Positions 17,372 to 27,972 of a stretch of 64,000 nt of DNA are shown here, piece after piece. The position numbers were made by a program, and so were the translations under genes. The stretch lies in contig JAFYUI010000004.1 of assembly GCA_017549565.1 (NCBI GenBank), forward strand, positions 43,082 through 107,081. The letters run 5' to 3'. The notes beneath the pieces are model-generated. The model made no database searches. It was given only the letters and a program-made list of their open reading frames with translations, and was not told the origin of the DNA. How positions within the stretch are numbered: the stretch's first letter is position 1; each line of letters starts with the position of its first letter. The stretch is from Clostridia bacterium (GTDB lineage: Bacteria; Bacillota; Clostridia; Oscillospirales; Acutalibacteraceae).

Positions 17372-17451
17372 TACTTTTTAAAAACTTTTTTGTAACACCT
17401 TGAATTATTTTACATAGTATGTAACGAAAACCAAAAAGGAGGTTATTCAAT

Positions 17452-17571
17452 ATGTGTAATAATGGTTGTTCTTGGATTATCATTTTAATCCTCATCCTCT
17501 TCTGCTGCGGCGGTTGGGGCAACGGCGGTTGCGGCTGTGACAACGGCTGTGGCAATAACGGTTGCTGCTAA
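17452..17571 (+). CDS. 39-residue cysteine-rich membrane-associated peptide
   Basis: A small gene with a strong AAGGAGG ribosome-binding site 9 nt before its ATG. The product starts MCNNGCSW and has a hydrophobic stretch of Ile/Leu (residues 9-17). It ends in a Gly/Cys/Asn tail with CC at 18-19 and at the C-terminus. Nine of 39 residues are cysteine. It resembles short high-cysteine Firmicute proteins annotated as chorion class HCB-like; function is unknown and metal binding, a spore-surface or membrane role are only guesses. It is divergent from ctsR and ends at a two-way terminator shared with glnN. Confidence 0.78.
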   Translation: MCNNGCSWIIILILILFCCGGWGNGGCGCDNGCGNNGCC

Positions 17572-17585
17572 TCCATAAGCAAAAT

Positions 17586-17619
17586 AAAAAATCGGTACCC
17601 AATAGGGTGCCGATTTTTT
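17586..17619. terminator. Bidirectional terminator between the Cys-rich gene and glnN
   Basis: AAATCGGTACCC and GGGTGCCGATTT pair around AATA, with A/T tracts on both sides, so it can stop the plus-strand small gene and the minus-strand glnN. Confidence 0.88.
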
Positions 17620-17627
17620 AATTATTT

Positions 17628-19712
17628 TTAAATTTTGAAAAGCAAATCACCATAGCTTGGATATGGCCAATCACTTTCGGGAACAACACTTTCAGCCGAA
17701 TCGGAATATTTACGAATGTCAGCCATAATTTTTAAAATTGTGTCGTGATATTCGGTGGCTTTTTTAAGTATATCCTTTTCCCTTTCAGCCGATGCAACCG
17801 CCATTTTAAGCGCGGAAGAAAGACTGAAAAGCTCTTTATTTACGGCAGTAAGGCGGCTTAAAAGCTCGCTTTCAACACTGCTGTCCACACGGATAGAATT
17901 TTTATTATTTATGGTTTCACACAAAACATTTGAATACCTTGTAATTGCGGGGATAACACCTCGATTTATCATATCAAGAAGTGTTAATGCCTCAATATGT
18001 ATTACCTTGGTATAATTTTCAAGAATAATATCAACACGCGAATTTATTTCAGCACGGTTTAATACCCCGTGACGCTCAAACAGTGAAATATTTTCCTCGG
18101 TTTTCAAAAGTGGCAAAGCATCTACCGTACTGCGAAGATTTAAAAGACCGCGTTTTTCGGCCTCTGCCTCCCATTCGGCTGAATAACCATCACCATTAAA
18201 GATAATGCGCTTGTGGTTTTCCATAACCTCTTTAACAATAAGGTTAATTTCGGCGGATACATCCTCTGCTTTTTCAAGTCGGTCTGCATAGTCTTCAAAC
18301 ACATCTGCCACCATTGTGTTAATCATAACATTGGTGTCGGAAATAGATGAAGCTGAGCCAAGCATTCTAAATTCAAACTTATTACCCGTAAACGCAAAGG
18401 GCGATGTGCGGTTGCGGTCGGCATTATCCTTTTTAAATTCAGGGATAATTTCGGCGGCAATTTTCATTTTAACACGTTTTGCATTGTCGTGGTGGTTGCC
18501 ATTTGCAACTGAATTAAGCAAATCGGTAAGTTCTTCACCAAGGAAGATTGAAATAATTGCAGGAGGTGCTTCGTGACCGCCAAGGCGGTGGTCATTACCC
18601 GCAGTTGCAACAGCAATTCTTAATAAATCCTGATGCTTGTCCACCGCTTCAATAACAGCCGCCATAGTTAAAATAAACAACTTATTATCGGCAGGGTTTT
18701 TGCCCGCTTTTAAGAAGTTTACACCTGTGTCGGTTGAAATTGACCAGTTGTTGTGCTTGCCGCTGCCGTTTACTCTATCATATGGTTTTTCGTGCAAAAG
18801 ACAAACAAGACCGTGGCGAAGCGCTGTTTTCTTCATAAATTCCATTGTAAGCTGATTATGGTCAGCCGCAATATTGGTAGTAGTAAAAATAGGTGCTAAT
18901 TCATGCTGTGAGGGAGCCGCTTCGTTATGTTCGGTTTTTGCCAAAACACCAAGACGCCACAATTCCTTATCAAGCTCACGCATAAATGCGGCAACTCGCG
19001 GTTTTAAAACACCAAAATAATGGTCATCCATTTCCTGACCCTTTGGTGGCATTGCACCAATTAAGGTGCGGCCGCAATAAATTAAGTCGGGGCGTTTATC
19101 ATAAAGGGCTTTGTCAACCAAAAAATATTCTTGTTCCGGACCAACCGTTGTGGTAGTGCGTTTAACATCATTAAAGCCAAGCGCATTTACAATACGGAGT
19201 GCCTGCTTATTTACTGCCTCCATACTGCGAAGCAAGGGGGTTTTTTGGTCAAGCGCTTCGCCTGAATAAGAGCAAAATGCAGTTGGTATACAAAGAGTTT
19301 CATCCTTTATAAAGGCGTAAGAACTCGGGTCCCACGCTGTGTATCCACGCGCTTCAAATGTGGCGCGAAGTCCACCCGATGGGAATGACGAAGCATCAGG
19401 TTCACCCTTAATAAGCTCCTTACCCGAAAATTCCATAATTATATGGCCATCTTCAGTTGGAGAAATAAACCCGTCATGCTTTTCAGCGGTAATACCTGTA
19501 AGTGGCTGGAACCAATGTGTATAATGCGTTGCACCCTTTTCTATGGCCCAGTCCTTCATAGCGGATGCAACAGCATCAGCAATACTGCTGTCAAGACCTT
19601 TTCCCTCTTTAATTGAACTTTTCAAGATTTCGTAAGTATCGGCGGGCAAACGCTCCTTCATGACTAAATCGTTAAATACGTTTGTGCCGAAAATTTCATA
19701 AACCTTTTCCAA
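17628..19712 (-). CDS. glnN: Glutamine synthetase type III
   Basis: ATP-dependent amidation of glutamate by ammonium. The 694-residue length and the motifs [20 protein letters not shown] and [17 protein letters not shown] identify the large type III (GlnN) enzyme found in Bacteroidetes, cyanobacteria and many Clostridia, not the 440-470-residue type I. Start is TTG at 19712 after a GGGGGGAT site. It is monocistronic, with its own promoter and a terminator right after the stop. No PII or GlnR gene lies beside it. Confidence 0.95.
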   Translation of the reverse strand: MEKVYEIFGTNVFNDLVMKERLPADTYEILKSSIKEGKGLDSSIADAVASAMKDWAIEKGATHYTHWFQPLTGITAEKHDGFISPTEDGHIIMEFSGKELIKGEPDASSFPSGGLRATFEARGYTAWDPSSYAFIKDETLCIPTAFCSYSGEALDQKTPLLRSMEAVNKQALRIVNALGFNDVKRTTTTVGPEQEYFLVDKALYDKRPDLIYCGRTLIGAMPPKGQEMDDHYFGVLKPRVAAFMRELDKELWRLGVLAKTEHNEAAPSQHELAPIFTTTNIAADHNQLTMEFMKKTALRHGLVCLLHEKPYDRVNGSGKHNNWSISTDTGVNFLKAGKNPADNKLFILTMAAVIEAVDKHQDLLRIAVATAGNDHRLGGHEAPPAIISIFLGEELTDLLNSVANGNHHDNAKRVKMKIAAEIIPEFKKDNADRNRTSPFAFTGNKFEFRMLGSASSISDTNVMINTMVADVFEDYADRLEKAEDVSAEINLIVKEVMENHKRIIFNGDGYSAEWEAEAEKRGLLNLRSTVDALPLLKTEENISLFERHGVLNRAEINSRVDIILENYTKVIHIEALTLLDMINRGVIPAITRYSNVLCETINNKNSIRVDSSVESELLSRLTAVNKELFSLSSALKMAVASAEREKDILKKATEYHDTILKIMADIRKYSDSAESVVPESDWPYPSYGDLLFKI

Positions 19713-19741
19713 AAATATCCCCCCAATATATACCTATAATA

Positions 19742-19770
19742 AATATACTTAAAAACGCACTATTTGTCAA
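19742..19770 (-). promoter_or_regulatory. Sigma-A-type promoter of glnN
   Basis: TTGACA (19765-19770), 17-nt spacer, TATATT (19742-19747), giving a leader of only about 25 nt. No obvious operator or riboswitch fits in this short leader. Confidence 0.85.
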
Positions 19771-19778
19771 TGATAATA

Positions 19779-20375
19779 TTAGTTATTTAAAAAGTTAACA
19801 TTGCTTGCGATTTTATCTATTTTATCTTTCCAAAAATAACAGTCGGGCATTTTTAGGTTGGTCTTACTGTTTATTATTATCATATTAAAAAAATCAACCC
19901 CCACCCCTTGCTCTTTAATTTTTGAAAGAACCGATAAAACAATACTTTGTCGAAGACTGCTATCATTATTTGTTGATAATAAATCTACAACCTGACCGCC
20001 CGTATAACGCAGTGTTTCACCTTCTATTTCAAGGTTTATGCCTTCAAAATAGTCAACCATTTTTGCTATAAGGTTATAATCGGCATTAACAACAAAATCC
20101 GCCTTATATCCCTTGCTTTCGGTTTCTTGTGGGTTAATCATAACCGTAATAGAAGAATTTTCAAAATCTAAATAGGTATAAACGCACCTTGTACCGAAAT
20201 TAAACATTACACCCTTGCTTTCGGGAATATAGTCGTAATACGGCACAGATTCATTTTCAATTTCTGCGGGTGTAGTAGTTTGGCTTTGGATATAATAATA
20301 CCCCGCCCCAATAAAAAATGCCACACACCAACCGCTTATAACAAAGGTTTTTAAAAATATCTTAAAGCTTGACAC
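19779..20375 (-). CDS. Membrane-anchored protein with a degenerate LCP-like domain
   Basis: About 198 residues from a GTG at 20375 preceded by GGTGA; the frame also extends to a TTG at 20402, but that codon lies beside the ftsH terminator. One N-terminal membrane segment (about 7-27) is followed by an extracytoplasmic domain. The order ADFVVNADYNLIAKMVDYFEG, then RYTGGQVVDLL, then SSLRQSIVLSVLSKI resembles the core of LytR-CpsA-Psr wall-polymer ligases. The arginines normally following the GxxAL motif are missing, so catalysis is doubtful. This is a resemblance by eye, not a search. It follows ftsH but after a strong terminator. Confidence 0.6.
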   Translation of the reverse strand: MSSFKIFLKTFVISGWCVAFFIGAGYYYIQSQTTTPAEIENESVPYYDYIPESKGVMFNFGTRCVYTYLDFENSSITVMINPQETESKGYKADFVVNADYNLIAKMVDYFEGINLEIEGETLRYTGGQVVDLLSTNNDSSLRQSIVLSVLSKIKEQGVGVDFFNMIIINSKTNLKMPDCYFWKDKIDKIASNVNFLNN

Positions 20376-20406
20376 ATAAATCACCAATATGATTATGCCC
20401 AAAAAA

Positions 20407-20444
20407 TTAACGGAGATAACACTTTAAAAGATTATCTCCGTTAA
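20407..20444 (-). terminator. Terminator after ftsH
   Basis: TTAACGGAGATAA and TTATCTCCGTTAA form a perfect 13-bp stem with a 12-nt loop, followed by a T-run on the minus strand. It ends the rnj-to-ftsH operon. Confidence 0.9.
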
Positions 20445-20449
20445 AAAAA

Positions 20450-22306
20450 TTATTCTTCTATTTCAAGTGGCTTATTTTCCATAAGTGCCAAGAATTCGTT
20501 ACCTTCAACCTTTTCATTTTCGAAAAGAATTTTTGCGGTTTCGTGAAGCTTTGGCATTGCGTTTTTAAGAATTTCAAGCGCTCTGTTATACTGTTCCATA
20601 ACTATCGCTTCAATTTCATCATCAATTAAAGCAGCAGTCTTTTCGGAATAGTTTGGTGTAGATGAGAAATCGCGTCCCAAGAACACTTCATTATTGTCAT
20701 TACCATATTTAACAAGGCCTAACTTTTCACTCATACCATAGCGTGTAACAATTTGTCTTGCTAAATCGGTTGCGCGTTCAATATCATTTGAAGCGCCTGT
20801 GCAAATATCATTCTGTGTCAACTGTTCAGCCGCACGGCCACCCAAAAGCGAGCAAATTTGTTCCAAAAGCTGATTGCGTGAAACATGGCCCTTTTCTTCG
20901 TTTGGAAGATACATTGTATAACCTGCCGCCATACCGCGACGGATAATTGAAATTTGGTGAACAGGGTCTTGGGTTGGCAAGAAATAAGAAACAACGGCGT
21001 GGCCCGCTTCGTGATAAGCGGTAACCATTTTGTCCTTATCGCTTACAATGTGTGATTTCTTTTCAGCACCCATTACAACCTTAATGGTGGCTTCTTCAAC
21101 CTCGGCTTGTGTAATGGCCTTTTTGCCGCGGCGAACTGCCAAAAGTGCCGATTCATTTAAAAGGTTTGCAAGGTCAGCACCTGTAAAGCCGGAGGTTGAC
21201 TTTGCAATAGTTTTAAGCGATACATCAGGGCCTAATGGCTTACCGCGTGAGTGAACCTTTAAGATTTCTTCACGGCCCTTAACATCAGGATAATTAACCA
21301 TAATTTGTCTGTCAAAACGACCTGGGCGCAAAAGTGCCTTATCCAAAACATCAGGGCGGTTTGTTGCAGCCATAACAATAACACCCTCGTTATCGCCAAA
21401 GCCGTCCATTTCAACAAGTAATTGGTTTAAGGTTTGCTCTCTTTCATCGTGACCACCGCCAAGGCCTGTACCTCTTTGGCGACCAACAGCATCTATTTCA
21501 TCAATAAATACAATAGCAGGGGCTTCTTTTTTGGCTTGCGAGAAAAGGTCACGCACACGGGATGCACCTACACCTACAAACATTTCAACAAAGTCAGAGC
21601 CCGAAATTGAAAAGAAAGGAACACCTGCTTCGCCTGCAACAGCACGAGCCAAAAGGGTTTTACCCGTACCGGGAGGGCCCATCAAAAGCACGCCGCGTGG
21701 TATTTTAGCACCCATTTCTCCGAACTGCATTGGATTTTTAAGAAAGTCAACAATTTCGGCCATTTCTTCCTTTTCTTCATCTGCACCTGCAACATCGGCA
21801 AAGGTAGTTTTTCGCTTTCCGTCATCACGCCTTGCGCGAGATTTACCAAATGTCAAGGTTTTATCAGCGCCCATTTGTGCTGACATTTTCCTAAACACAA
21901 GGAAATAAAGCACAACAAACGTGCCAATTAATAAGATAATAGGCAAAAGACTTGAAAGCATAGCATTACTGCTGCCACGCTCGTAGTGATACTTAATTTT
22001 TTGGTCTTCGGTTTTGGCATTTTGGTTTATTTCTTCAACAGCTTCGTGAATATCATGCCAAAAAATTTCAGTGTCAGCAACGGTGAAACGGTAGGTTTTG
22101 CCGTTTTCACGAAGCTTATACTTTAACTGACCACTGTAATTATTAAGCTCATATTCAGAAACCTTGTTTTCCTTAATAAGCTCAACAATTTGGTAATATT
22201 TCTTTTCGGCTGTATTTTTGTTCAAAAACGAAACCATACCGACAGTAATAATTAAAATTAGCGGTATGCCAAGGTACAAAAGTACATTTTTAAAATTCTT
22301 TTTCAA
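20450..22306 (-). CDS. ftsH: ATP-dependent zinc metalloprotease FtsH
   Basis: Membrane AAA+ protease for quality control of membrane and regulatory proteins. The 618-residue protein has two membrane segments (about 8-26 and 119-138) flanking a small extracytoplasmic domain. The AAA module carries GPPGTGKT (210-217), a Walker B ending FIDEIDAVG and the arginine finger region [10 protein letters not shown]. The zinc site is HEAGH (432-436). The tilS-hpt-ftsH order is conserved with Bacillus. It is the last gene of the operon. Confidence 0.97.
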   Translation of the reverse strand: MKKNFKNVLLYLGIPLILIITVGMVSFLNKNTAEKKYYQIVELIKENKVSEYELNNYSGQLKYKLRENGKTYRFTVADTEIFWHDIHEAVEEINQNAKTEDQKIKYHYERGSSNAMLSSLLPIILLIGTFVVLYFLVFRKMSAQMGADKTLTFGKSRARRDDGKRKTTFADVAGADEEKEEMAEIVDFLKNPMQFGEMGAKIPRGVLLMGPPGTGKTLLARAVAGEAGVPFFSISGSDFVEMFVGVGASRVRDLFSQAKKEAPAIVFIDEIDAVGRQRGTGLGGGHDEREQTLNQLLVEMDGFGDNEGVIVMAATNRPDVLDKALLRPGRFDRQIMVNYPDVKGREEILKVHSRGKPLGPDVSLKTIAKSTSGFTGADLANLLNESALLAVRRGKKAITQAEVEEATIKVVMGAEKKSHIVSDKDKMVTAYHEAGHAVVSYFLPTQDPVHQISIIRRGMAAGYTMYLPNEEKGHVSRNQLLEQICSLLGGRAAEQLTQNDICTGASNDIERATDLARQIVTRYGMSEKLGLVKYGNDNNEVFLGRDFSSTPNYSEKTAALIDDEIEAIVMEQYNRALEILKNAMPKLHETAKILFENEKVEGNEFLALMENKPLEIEE

Positions 22307-22327
22307 AGAAAGTTCTCCTTTTTCAGT

Positions 22328-22867
22328 TTATTCAGAGTAAACCTTCGGTGAAAGCACACCGACATAACTCAAATTTCTAAATTTTTCATTATAATCAAGA
22401 CCATAACCAACAACAAATTCATCAGGTATAACCTTGCCGACATAATCGGCTGTGATATCCGCCTTACGATTGGAGGGCTTGTCTAAAAATGTGCAAATTT
22501 TAACACTTGCAACATTTCGGCCAAGAATAACATTTTTAAGATATGAAAGGGTTAGACCCGAATCTAAAATATCCTCAACAATAAGTATGTGCCTTCCTTC
22601 AGGATTTATATCCAAATCCTTTTTAAATGCAACCTGACCTGTGGTTTTTGTGCCGCTGTAAGATGAAACCGACATAAAATCAATTTCACATTCACAGTCG
22701 ATTTCGCGAACAAGGTCAGACATAAAAACCGAACTGCCCTTTAAAACACAAACAACAAGAGGATTTTTACCCTCGTAATCGGCTGTGATTTCTTTACCTA
22801 ATCTACGGCAAATTTCAGCAATTTCTTCTTTTGATACTAAAACCTTTTCAATAATATCCTTTTCCAT
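22328..22867 (-). CDS. hpt: Hypoxanthine phosphoribosyltransferase
   Basis: Purine salvage enzyme converting hypoxanthine (and guanine) plus PRPP to IMP/GMP. The 179-residue protein has the PRPP-binding motif [14 protein letters not shown] (about 95-108) and the flexible-loop SSYSGT. It sits between tilS and ftsH with gaps of 10 and 21 nt, the same order as in Bacillus, where TilS and HprT regulate ftsH. Confidence 0.95.
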   Translation of the reverse strand: MEKDIIEKVLVSKEEIAEICRRLGKEITADYEGKNPLVVCVLKGSSVFMSDLVREIDCECEIDFMSVSSYSGTKTTGQVAFKKDLDINPEGRHILIVEDILDSGLTLSYLKNVILGRNVASVKICTFLDKPSNRKADITADYVGKVIPDEFVVGYGLDYNEKFRNLSYVGVLSPKVYSE

Positions 22868-22877
22868 AAAAATCCCC

Positions 22878-24152
22878 TTATTTTAAAACCTCAACAAAAA
22901 GCAAATTTTCACTGCTGACAGTTGGGGCAACTCTTTGTGCTAAACCAATGCCGTAAACCCAAATAACACCCTTATCATCTGCGATAACAGGAAGATTATC
23001 ACGAAGATTTTGAGGTATTTTTTCTTCACAAAAAATTTTGTTAAGCGATTTTGTGCATCCACGGTTTTTAAGACGAATTTTGTCGCCCTCTCTTCTTGTG
23101 CGAACAACCGGACTGCCAACAATTTTATCACAGTCTAATGTGTCATTTGAGAATAAATTGTTAACATTTGGCTTTTTTGTAAGTGTAACGGTAAATTGCA
23201 CTGTTTCAGCCGTTTCATCACCAGCAACAGTTAAAATACCGTTTTCGCAAATTCCAAAAAGATTATTCGGCAAGCTTGTTTTGCCACCATTTAACGCAAC
23301 ATCATATAAAGCGTTTATATGGAAACTGTCAAGTGACAGTTGTTCATACAGCGAATTTACATATTTTATTATTGTACGCTTTGCAATGGCGACAGGCACT
23401 GTTTTTAACACATCCGCAACCAAGCCGTTTTCGCTTTCACACTTAAAAAGGGTTTCCTGTGCCAACATTTCAAGCGCCTCATTATCCTCACGCAAAATGT
23501 CGGTTGCGCGAACAAGTGCATCTTCAAGTGATGGATTGATTTCCTTTAAAGCGGTTACAACCTTGTGCCTAATTTTATTGCGGGTGTAATCATCGGTTAA
23601 ATTTGTGCTGTCGGTCACATAAGAAAGCGAATTGTCAATACAATATTTTTCAATATCATAGCGACTGCAAAAAATCAGCGGTCTTATAAAATTATCTCTT
23701 TTTGGCGGTATGCCGCAAAGACCTTTAATTCCGCTACCCCTTGTCAAATTCAAAAGCACGGTTTCAATATTGTCAGAGGCGGTGTGGGCAGTTGCAACAA
23801 GACCTTCGGCATTGCGCCTTAAAAAGTCATATCTTACTTCCCTTGCACAAAGCTCAACACTTTGTCCTCTTTCTTTTGCGAGTGTGGGTATATCAACTGT
23901 TTCTGTCACAATTGGTATATCAAGCTTTAAACATAACCATTTTGCAAACGCTTCATCCCTATCGGCTTCGCCACCGCGTATGCCGTGATTTAAATGCGCC
24001 GCCCTAACAGTTATTGAAAGCTTATCCTTTAAAGACCACAAAGCGTGTAAAAGTGCAACCGAATCCGCCCCGCCCGAAAGCGCAACTGTAACAGTATCGC
24101 CCGAGCTTATAAGCGAAAAGCGGTTAACTGCATCTAAAACTTTTTCTATCAT
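22878..24152 (-). CDS. tilS: tRNA(Ile)-lysidine synthetase TilS
   Basis: Converts the C34 of tRNA-Ile(CAU) to lysidine, changing its decoding from AUG to AUA. The 424-residue protein has the PP-loop SGGADS (26-31), the [10 protein letters not shown] element, a TilS substrate-binding middle domain, and a C-terminal domain with the RREGDKIRL-type sequence. The start codon overlaps the dnaB stop as ATGA, so the two are translationally coupled. A tRNA with a CAU anticodon is in this window at 48044. Confidence 0.95.
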   Translation of the reverse strand: MIEKVLDAVNRFSLISSGDTVTVALSGGADSVALLHALWSLKDKLSITVRAAHLNHGIRGGEADRDEAFAKWLCLKLDIPIVTETVDIPTLAKERGQSVELCAREVRYDFLRRNAEGLVATAHTASDNIETVLLNLTRGSGIKGLCGIPPKRDNFIRPLIFCSRYDIEKYCIDNSLSYVTDSTNLTDDYTRNKIRHKVVTALKEINPSLEDALVRATDILREDNEALEMLAQETLFKCESENGLVADVLKTVPVAIAKRTIIKYVNSLYEQLSLDSFHINALYDVALNGGKTSLPNNLFGICENGILTVAGDETAETVQFTVTLTKKPNVNNLFSNDTLDCDKIVGSPVVRTRREGDKIRLKNRGCTKSLNKIFCEEKIPQNLRDNLPVIADDKGVIWVYGIGLAQRVAPTVSSENLLFVEVLK

Positions 24153-25522
24153 TGTCTATACAAATCCACAGAAGTGAAGCGAGTATACTGACCATCCCAA
24201 TATAAATCAACGCTGCCAATTTCACCGTGGCGGTTTTTGGCCACGATACATTCAGCTTTGTTAGGGTCGCCCTTGTCCTCGTCCTCATTCTTTTCGTTAT
24301 CATAATATTTTTCACGGTAAAGGAACATTACAATATCGGCATCCTGTTCAATAGAGCCCGATTCACGAAGGTCGGAAAGTGCGGGCTTATGCGATTTGCC
24401 CTTTACTTCAGTACCACGAGAAAGCTGAGCACAGGCCAAAACAGGAATTTTAAGGTCCTTTGCCATAATTTTTAAATTTCGTGTAATTTCGGAAACCTCT
24501 TGCACACGGTTTTCGGTCTTTCGGGCAGATTTCATAAGTCCCAAATAGTCAACTACAACAAGGTCAACCTTTGGCATACGCATAAGCTTTGCCTTCATTT
24601 CACGAACAGTAATACCCGAGGTTTCATCGAAATAAATCGGTGCTTTAGAAAGCACATCACCCGCTTGGGCCAAGCGTGTCCACTCATCAGGGTCAAGCTC
24701 ACCCGTGCGAAGCTTTGCACTTTGAATTGCTGCTTCGCTTGAAAGCATACGCTGTGCCAACTGGTCGCGTGTCATTTCAAGTGAGAAAAAGCAAACAGTT
24801 TTACCCTGCTGTACCGCAACATTGCGTGCAATGTTAAGCGCAAAAGCGGTTTTACCCATACCGGGGCGGGCACCCAAAATCAAAAGGTCTGACTTATTAA
24901 GACCGGTAATCATTTTGTCAAGCTGACCAAGACCTGTCGGTATGCCGACATAATCCTTTTTAGTTTCGGGGTCGGCCATTTTGGTAAGGCGGTCATAGGT
25001 TTCGTTTTCAATAACGCTTTTAATATGGGTAAGACCGCTAACCTCTCTACCCTGTCTAATGTCATAAATGCGCTGTTCGGCAGCATCAATAAGCTTGCCC
25101 GAATCCTCGGCATCTTCATTAACATCCTTTATAATGCCCTGTGCCGCTTCCATCAAAGCACGCGCATAATAACGGTCACGAATAATGGCAACATATGTAA
25201 GCACATTTGCCGATGTCGGCACGGTTTGTGCCAACTGGCTTAAATATGCTTTGCCGCCTGCTTCGTCATAAGTGCCGTTTTTCTTCAACTTTTCAAGAAG
25301 TGAAACAAAGTCAATAGTTTGACTTAATTCATACATTGAAGAAAGTGCATTATAGATTTCACGGTGCTGAGGAATGTAAAAATATTCACTTTTCATACTA
25401 ACGGCGATTTCATTGATACATTTAGGGTCAATAATAATCGAACCCAAAACCGCCTGCTCGGCTTCAACCGAATATGGAAGGCGTACGCCGTCTAAATCGT
25501 AAATTGTTTTATTTTCAGCCAT
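24149..25522 (-). CDS. dnaB: Replicative DNA helicase DnaB
   Basis: Hexameric fork helicase (DnaC in Bacillus naming), 457 residues. The N-terminal DnaB domain (about 14-115, starting LPYSVEAEQAVLGSI) is joined by a linker to a RecA-like ATPase with GARPGMGKTAFAL (Walker A), VVVDYLGLM (Walker B) and QLSRGTEVK...ALSDLRESGSIEQDAD (motif H4). It starts 2 nt after rplI and overlaps tilS by 4 nt. The rnj-rplI-dnaB order is typical of Clostridia. Confidence 0.97.
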   Translation of the reverse strand: MAENKTIYDLDGVRLPYSVEAEQAVLGSIIIDPKCINEIAVSMKSEYFYIPQHREIYNALSSMYELSQTIDFVSLLEKLKKNGTYDEAGGKAYLSQLAQTVPTSANVLTYVAIIRDRYYARALMEAAQGIIKDVNEDAEDSGKLIDAAEQRIYDIRQGREVSGLTHIKSVIENETYDRLTKMADPETKKDYVGIPTGLGQLDKMITGLNKSDLLILGARPGMGKTAFALNIARNVAVQQGKTVCFFSLEMTRDQLAQRMLSSEAAIQSAKLRTGELDPDEWTRLAQAGDVLSKAPIYFDETSGITVREMKAKLMRMPKVDLVVVDYLGLMKSARKTENRVQEVSEITRNLKIMAKDLKIPVLACAQLSRGTEVKGKSHKPALSDLRESGSIEQDADIVMFLYREKYYDNEKNEDEDKGDPNKAECIVAKNRHGEIGSVDLYWDGQYTRFTSVDLYRQ

Positions 25523-25524
25523 AA

Positions 25525-25965
25525 TTATTCAGTAACCTTTACAGTTATTTTTGCAACTATTCCCTGATAAAGCTTGATTTCAGCGGTGTATTCACCGAAA
25601 TTTTTAATGTCGGCAACCGACATTTTCTTTTTATCAATTTCAATGCCTAATTTGTTTTTGATTTCGGCAGCAATTTCCTTTGAAGTAACCGAGCCAAAAA
25701 GCTTACCGTTGCTGCCCGCCTTTGCTTTAATAACCACCTCTTTGCCGTTTAAAGCATTTGCGGTGTTTTGTGCAGCGGCAATTTCTTCTTTTTTGTGGTG
25801 TGCTGCGGCTTCTTCACGGTTTTTAAGCTCGTTTAAAGCGGCATTATCGGCCTCAACCGCAAGCTTTTTAGGGAACAAAAAGTTTCTTGCATAGCCGTCA
25901 GAAACATTGCAAAGCTCACCCTTTTTGCCGTGGCCTTTAACATCTTGTAATAAAACAACCTTCAT
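25525..25965 (-). CDS. rplI: 50S ribosomal protein L9
   Basis: Large-subunit protein of 146 residues at the base of the L1 stalk. It starts with [30 protein letters not shown]-type sequence, the L9 N-terminal signature, followed by the long connecting helix (Ala/Glu/Lys-rich, about 42-75) and the C-terminal domain with [13 protein letters not shown]. Good AAAGGAG site. Co-transcribed with rnj (12-nt gap) and dnaB. Confidence 0.96.
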   Translation of the reverse strand: MKVVLLQDVKGHGKKGELCNVSDGYARNFLFPKKLAVEADNAALNELKNREEAAAHHKKEEIAAAQNTANALNGKEVVIKAKAGSNGKLFGSVTSKEIAAEIKNKLGIEIDKKKMSVADIKNFGEYTAEIKLYQGIVAKITVKVTE

Positions 25966-25977
25966 TGTTATTCTCCT

Positions 25978-27771
25978 TTACACTTCCATAATAATGGGTA
26001 ATACCATAGGACTGCGTTTTGTTTTTGTAAACAAGAATTTTGAAACGCCGTCTTTAATTTTGTTTTTAATTGTTGCCCAATCTCTAATATTTTGGTAATA
26101 ACATCTGTCAAGTATATCCCAAACAAGATTGTTGATTTCTGAAATAAGCTCTTCCGATTCCTTCATATAGATGAATCCGCGTGAAACAATGTCAGGACCT
26201 GCCACAATTTCGCGTGTTACAGCATCTATTGAAACCGCAACAATAATTATACCGCCGTCGGACAGCAGCTTTCTGTCACGAAGGACAATACTGCCAACAT
26301 CACCAACGCCCAAGCCATCAACCATAACACGACCTGCTTGAACCATCTCGGTGCATTTAACCTGTTTTTTAGTAAGTTCTATAACCGAGCCATTTTGAGC
26401 AATAACAGTATTTTCTTTTTCAATTCCCATAAGCTTTGCTAACTCGGCGTGCTTCATAAGGTGCTTTTGTTCGCCGTGAACGGGAATAAAATACTTTGGC
26501 TTTACAATGCTCATAATAAGCTTTAATTCTTCTTGACAGGCGTGGCCCGAAACATGCACATCATACATTCTTTCGTAAACCACATTTGCCCCACGCTTCA
26601 TAAGCTCGTTAATAACCTTTGTAACAAGCTTTTCATTGCCGGGTATTGGGGTTGCCGAAATAATTATCATATCCCCCGGAGCAATTTCAACTTGACGGTG
26701 GTCAGAAAATGCCATTCGGTGAAGTGCTGAAAGGGGCTCACCCTGACTGCCCGTTGTTACCACAACAATTTCGCCCGGGGTGTAATTTTTAATCGCTTCA
26801 ATTTCAATTAAAACATCCTTTGGAACTCTTAAATATCCAAGTTCCTCAGCGACCGACACAACATTAAGCATGCTTCGTCCCGAAACCGCAACCTTACGGT
26901 TACAGCGGTATGCCTCGTCAATAATTTGCTGTATACGGTGAATATTAGATGAAAATGTTGCAACTATAATTCGTTTACCCTCGGCCTGACGGAAAAGGTT
27001 TGAAAACGAACCGCCAACCAAACGCTCGGATGCGGTATAACCGCCACGTTCGGCATTGGTTGAATCAGACAAAAGTGCCAAAACACCTTTCTTGCCAAGT
27101 TCGGCAAGGCAAGGTATATCAATCATATAGTCATCAATAGGTGTAGTATCAATTTTAAAGTCACCCATGTGCACAACCGTGCCACCCGCTGTTTTAATTG
27201 CAAAGGCAACTGCATCGGGTATTGAATGGTTTACGTGAATAAACTGAACCGAGAACTTGCCCGCATTAACTGTGCTGCCCGCTTTTACAACATTAAGCTT
27301 TGCGCTTTCTAAAAGGCGGTGTTCTTTAAGCTTGCCTTCAATAAGACCAACCGTTAAGCGTGTGGCATAAATCGGCACATTAAAGTTTTTAAGCAAATAA
27401 GGAATTGCACCGATATGGTCCTCGTGACCGTGGGTTACAAAAAGACCCTTGATTTTATCTTTATTCTCCAAAACATAGGTAAAATCAGGAATTACAATGT
27501 CGATACCCGGCATTTCTTCATCGGGAAAGGACATTCCGCAGTCTACCAAAATCATATCGCCCTCATACTCGTAAAGGGTGATGTTTTTACCTATTTCACC
27601 AAGACCGCCAAGCGGAATAATCCTAACAGGTGATTTTGGGCTTTTTGTATTTTTCACATTATTGTTTGTTGGCTTTTTTACACGGCTATTATTTTTATTT
27701 TTATTTTGAGTCTTGTTTTTTTGTTCGTTCTTTGTTTTTATATACTTCTTTGACTCTTTTTTATCAGCCAT
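25978..27771 (-). CDS. rnj: Ribonuclease J
   Basis: Metallo-beta-lactamase/beta-CASP ribonuclease with endo- and 5'-3' exonuclease activity in mRNA and rRNA processing. The frame is open to 27861, but the promoter -10 box lies at that point and a GGAGGAAAATTG site precedes the ATG at 27771, so the product is about 597 residues. A lysine/asparagine-rich N-terminal extension of about 45 residues precedes PLGGLGEIGKN. The catalytic HGHEDHIGA motif and the beta-CASP serine/histidine HVSGHA are present. The polar extension is unusual in length and low in complexity. Confidence 0.94.
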   Translation of the reverse strand: MADKKESKKYIKTKNEQKNKTQNKNKNNSRVKKPTNNNVKNTKSPKSPVRIIPLGGLGEIGKNITLYEYEGDMILVDCGMSFPDEEMPGIDIVIPDFTYVLENKDKIKGLFVTHGHEDHIGAIPYLLKNFNVPIYATRLTVGLIEGKLKEHRLLESAKLNVVKAGSTVNAGKFSVQFIHVNHSIPDAVAFAIKTAGGTVVHMGDFKIDTTPIDDYMIDIPCLAELGKKGVLALLSDSTNAERGGYTASERLVGGSFSNLFRQAEGKRIIVATFSSNIHRIQQIIDEAYRCNRKVAVSGRSMLNVVSVAEELGYLRVPKDVLIEIEAIKNYTPGEIVVVTTGSQGEPLSALHRMAFSDHRQVEIAPGDMIIISATPIPGNEKLVTKVINELMKRGANVVYERMYDVHVSGHACQEELKLIMSIVKPKYFIPVHGEQKHLMKHAELAKLMGIEKENTVIAQNGSVIELTKKQVKCTEMVQAGRVMVDGLGVGDVGSIVLRDRKLLSDGGIIIVAVSIDAVTREIVAGPDIVSRGFIYMKESEELISEINNLVWDILDRCYYQNIRDWATIKNKIKDGVSKFLFTKTKRSPMVLPIIMEV

Positions 27772-27864
27772 CAATTTTCCTCCATTAATTTTTTTATGTA
27801 AATGTGTTTTTCTCAAAAACACACAAAGTTTTATAAAGTTAAATTTCCCCTTATATCTCATAAT

Positions 27865-27894
27865 ATAATACTATTTTTACACTCGGCTTGTCAA
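27865..27894 (-). promoter_or_regulatory. Sigma-A-type promoter of the rnj-rplI-dnaB-tilS-hpt-ftsH operon
   Basis: TTGACA (27889-27894), 18-nt spacer, TATTAT (27865-27870). Transcription would begin near 27858, leaving an 85-nt leader before the preferred rnj start. Confidence 0.8.
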
Positions 27895-27934
27895 GTAAAT
27901 AATAATATTATTATATAATAAACGGCAAAATATG

Positions 27935-27967
27935 TAAAAAAAGACCGCCTTTTAAAAAAGACGGTCA
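27935..27967 (-). terminator. Terminator after nfnB
   Basis: GACCGTCTTT and AAAGGCGGTC pair (one G-U) with a short T/A loop, followed by seven Ts on the minus strand. Confidence 0.85.
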
Positions 27968-27972
27968 AAATT

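Noticed and set aside
17367-17555. 62-codon minus-strand frame opposite the cysteine-rich peptide
   Set aside because: Pro/Gln/Lys low-complexity product, antisense to a gene with a strong ribosome-binding site.
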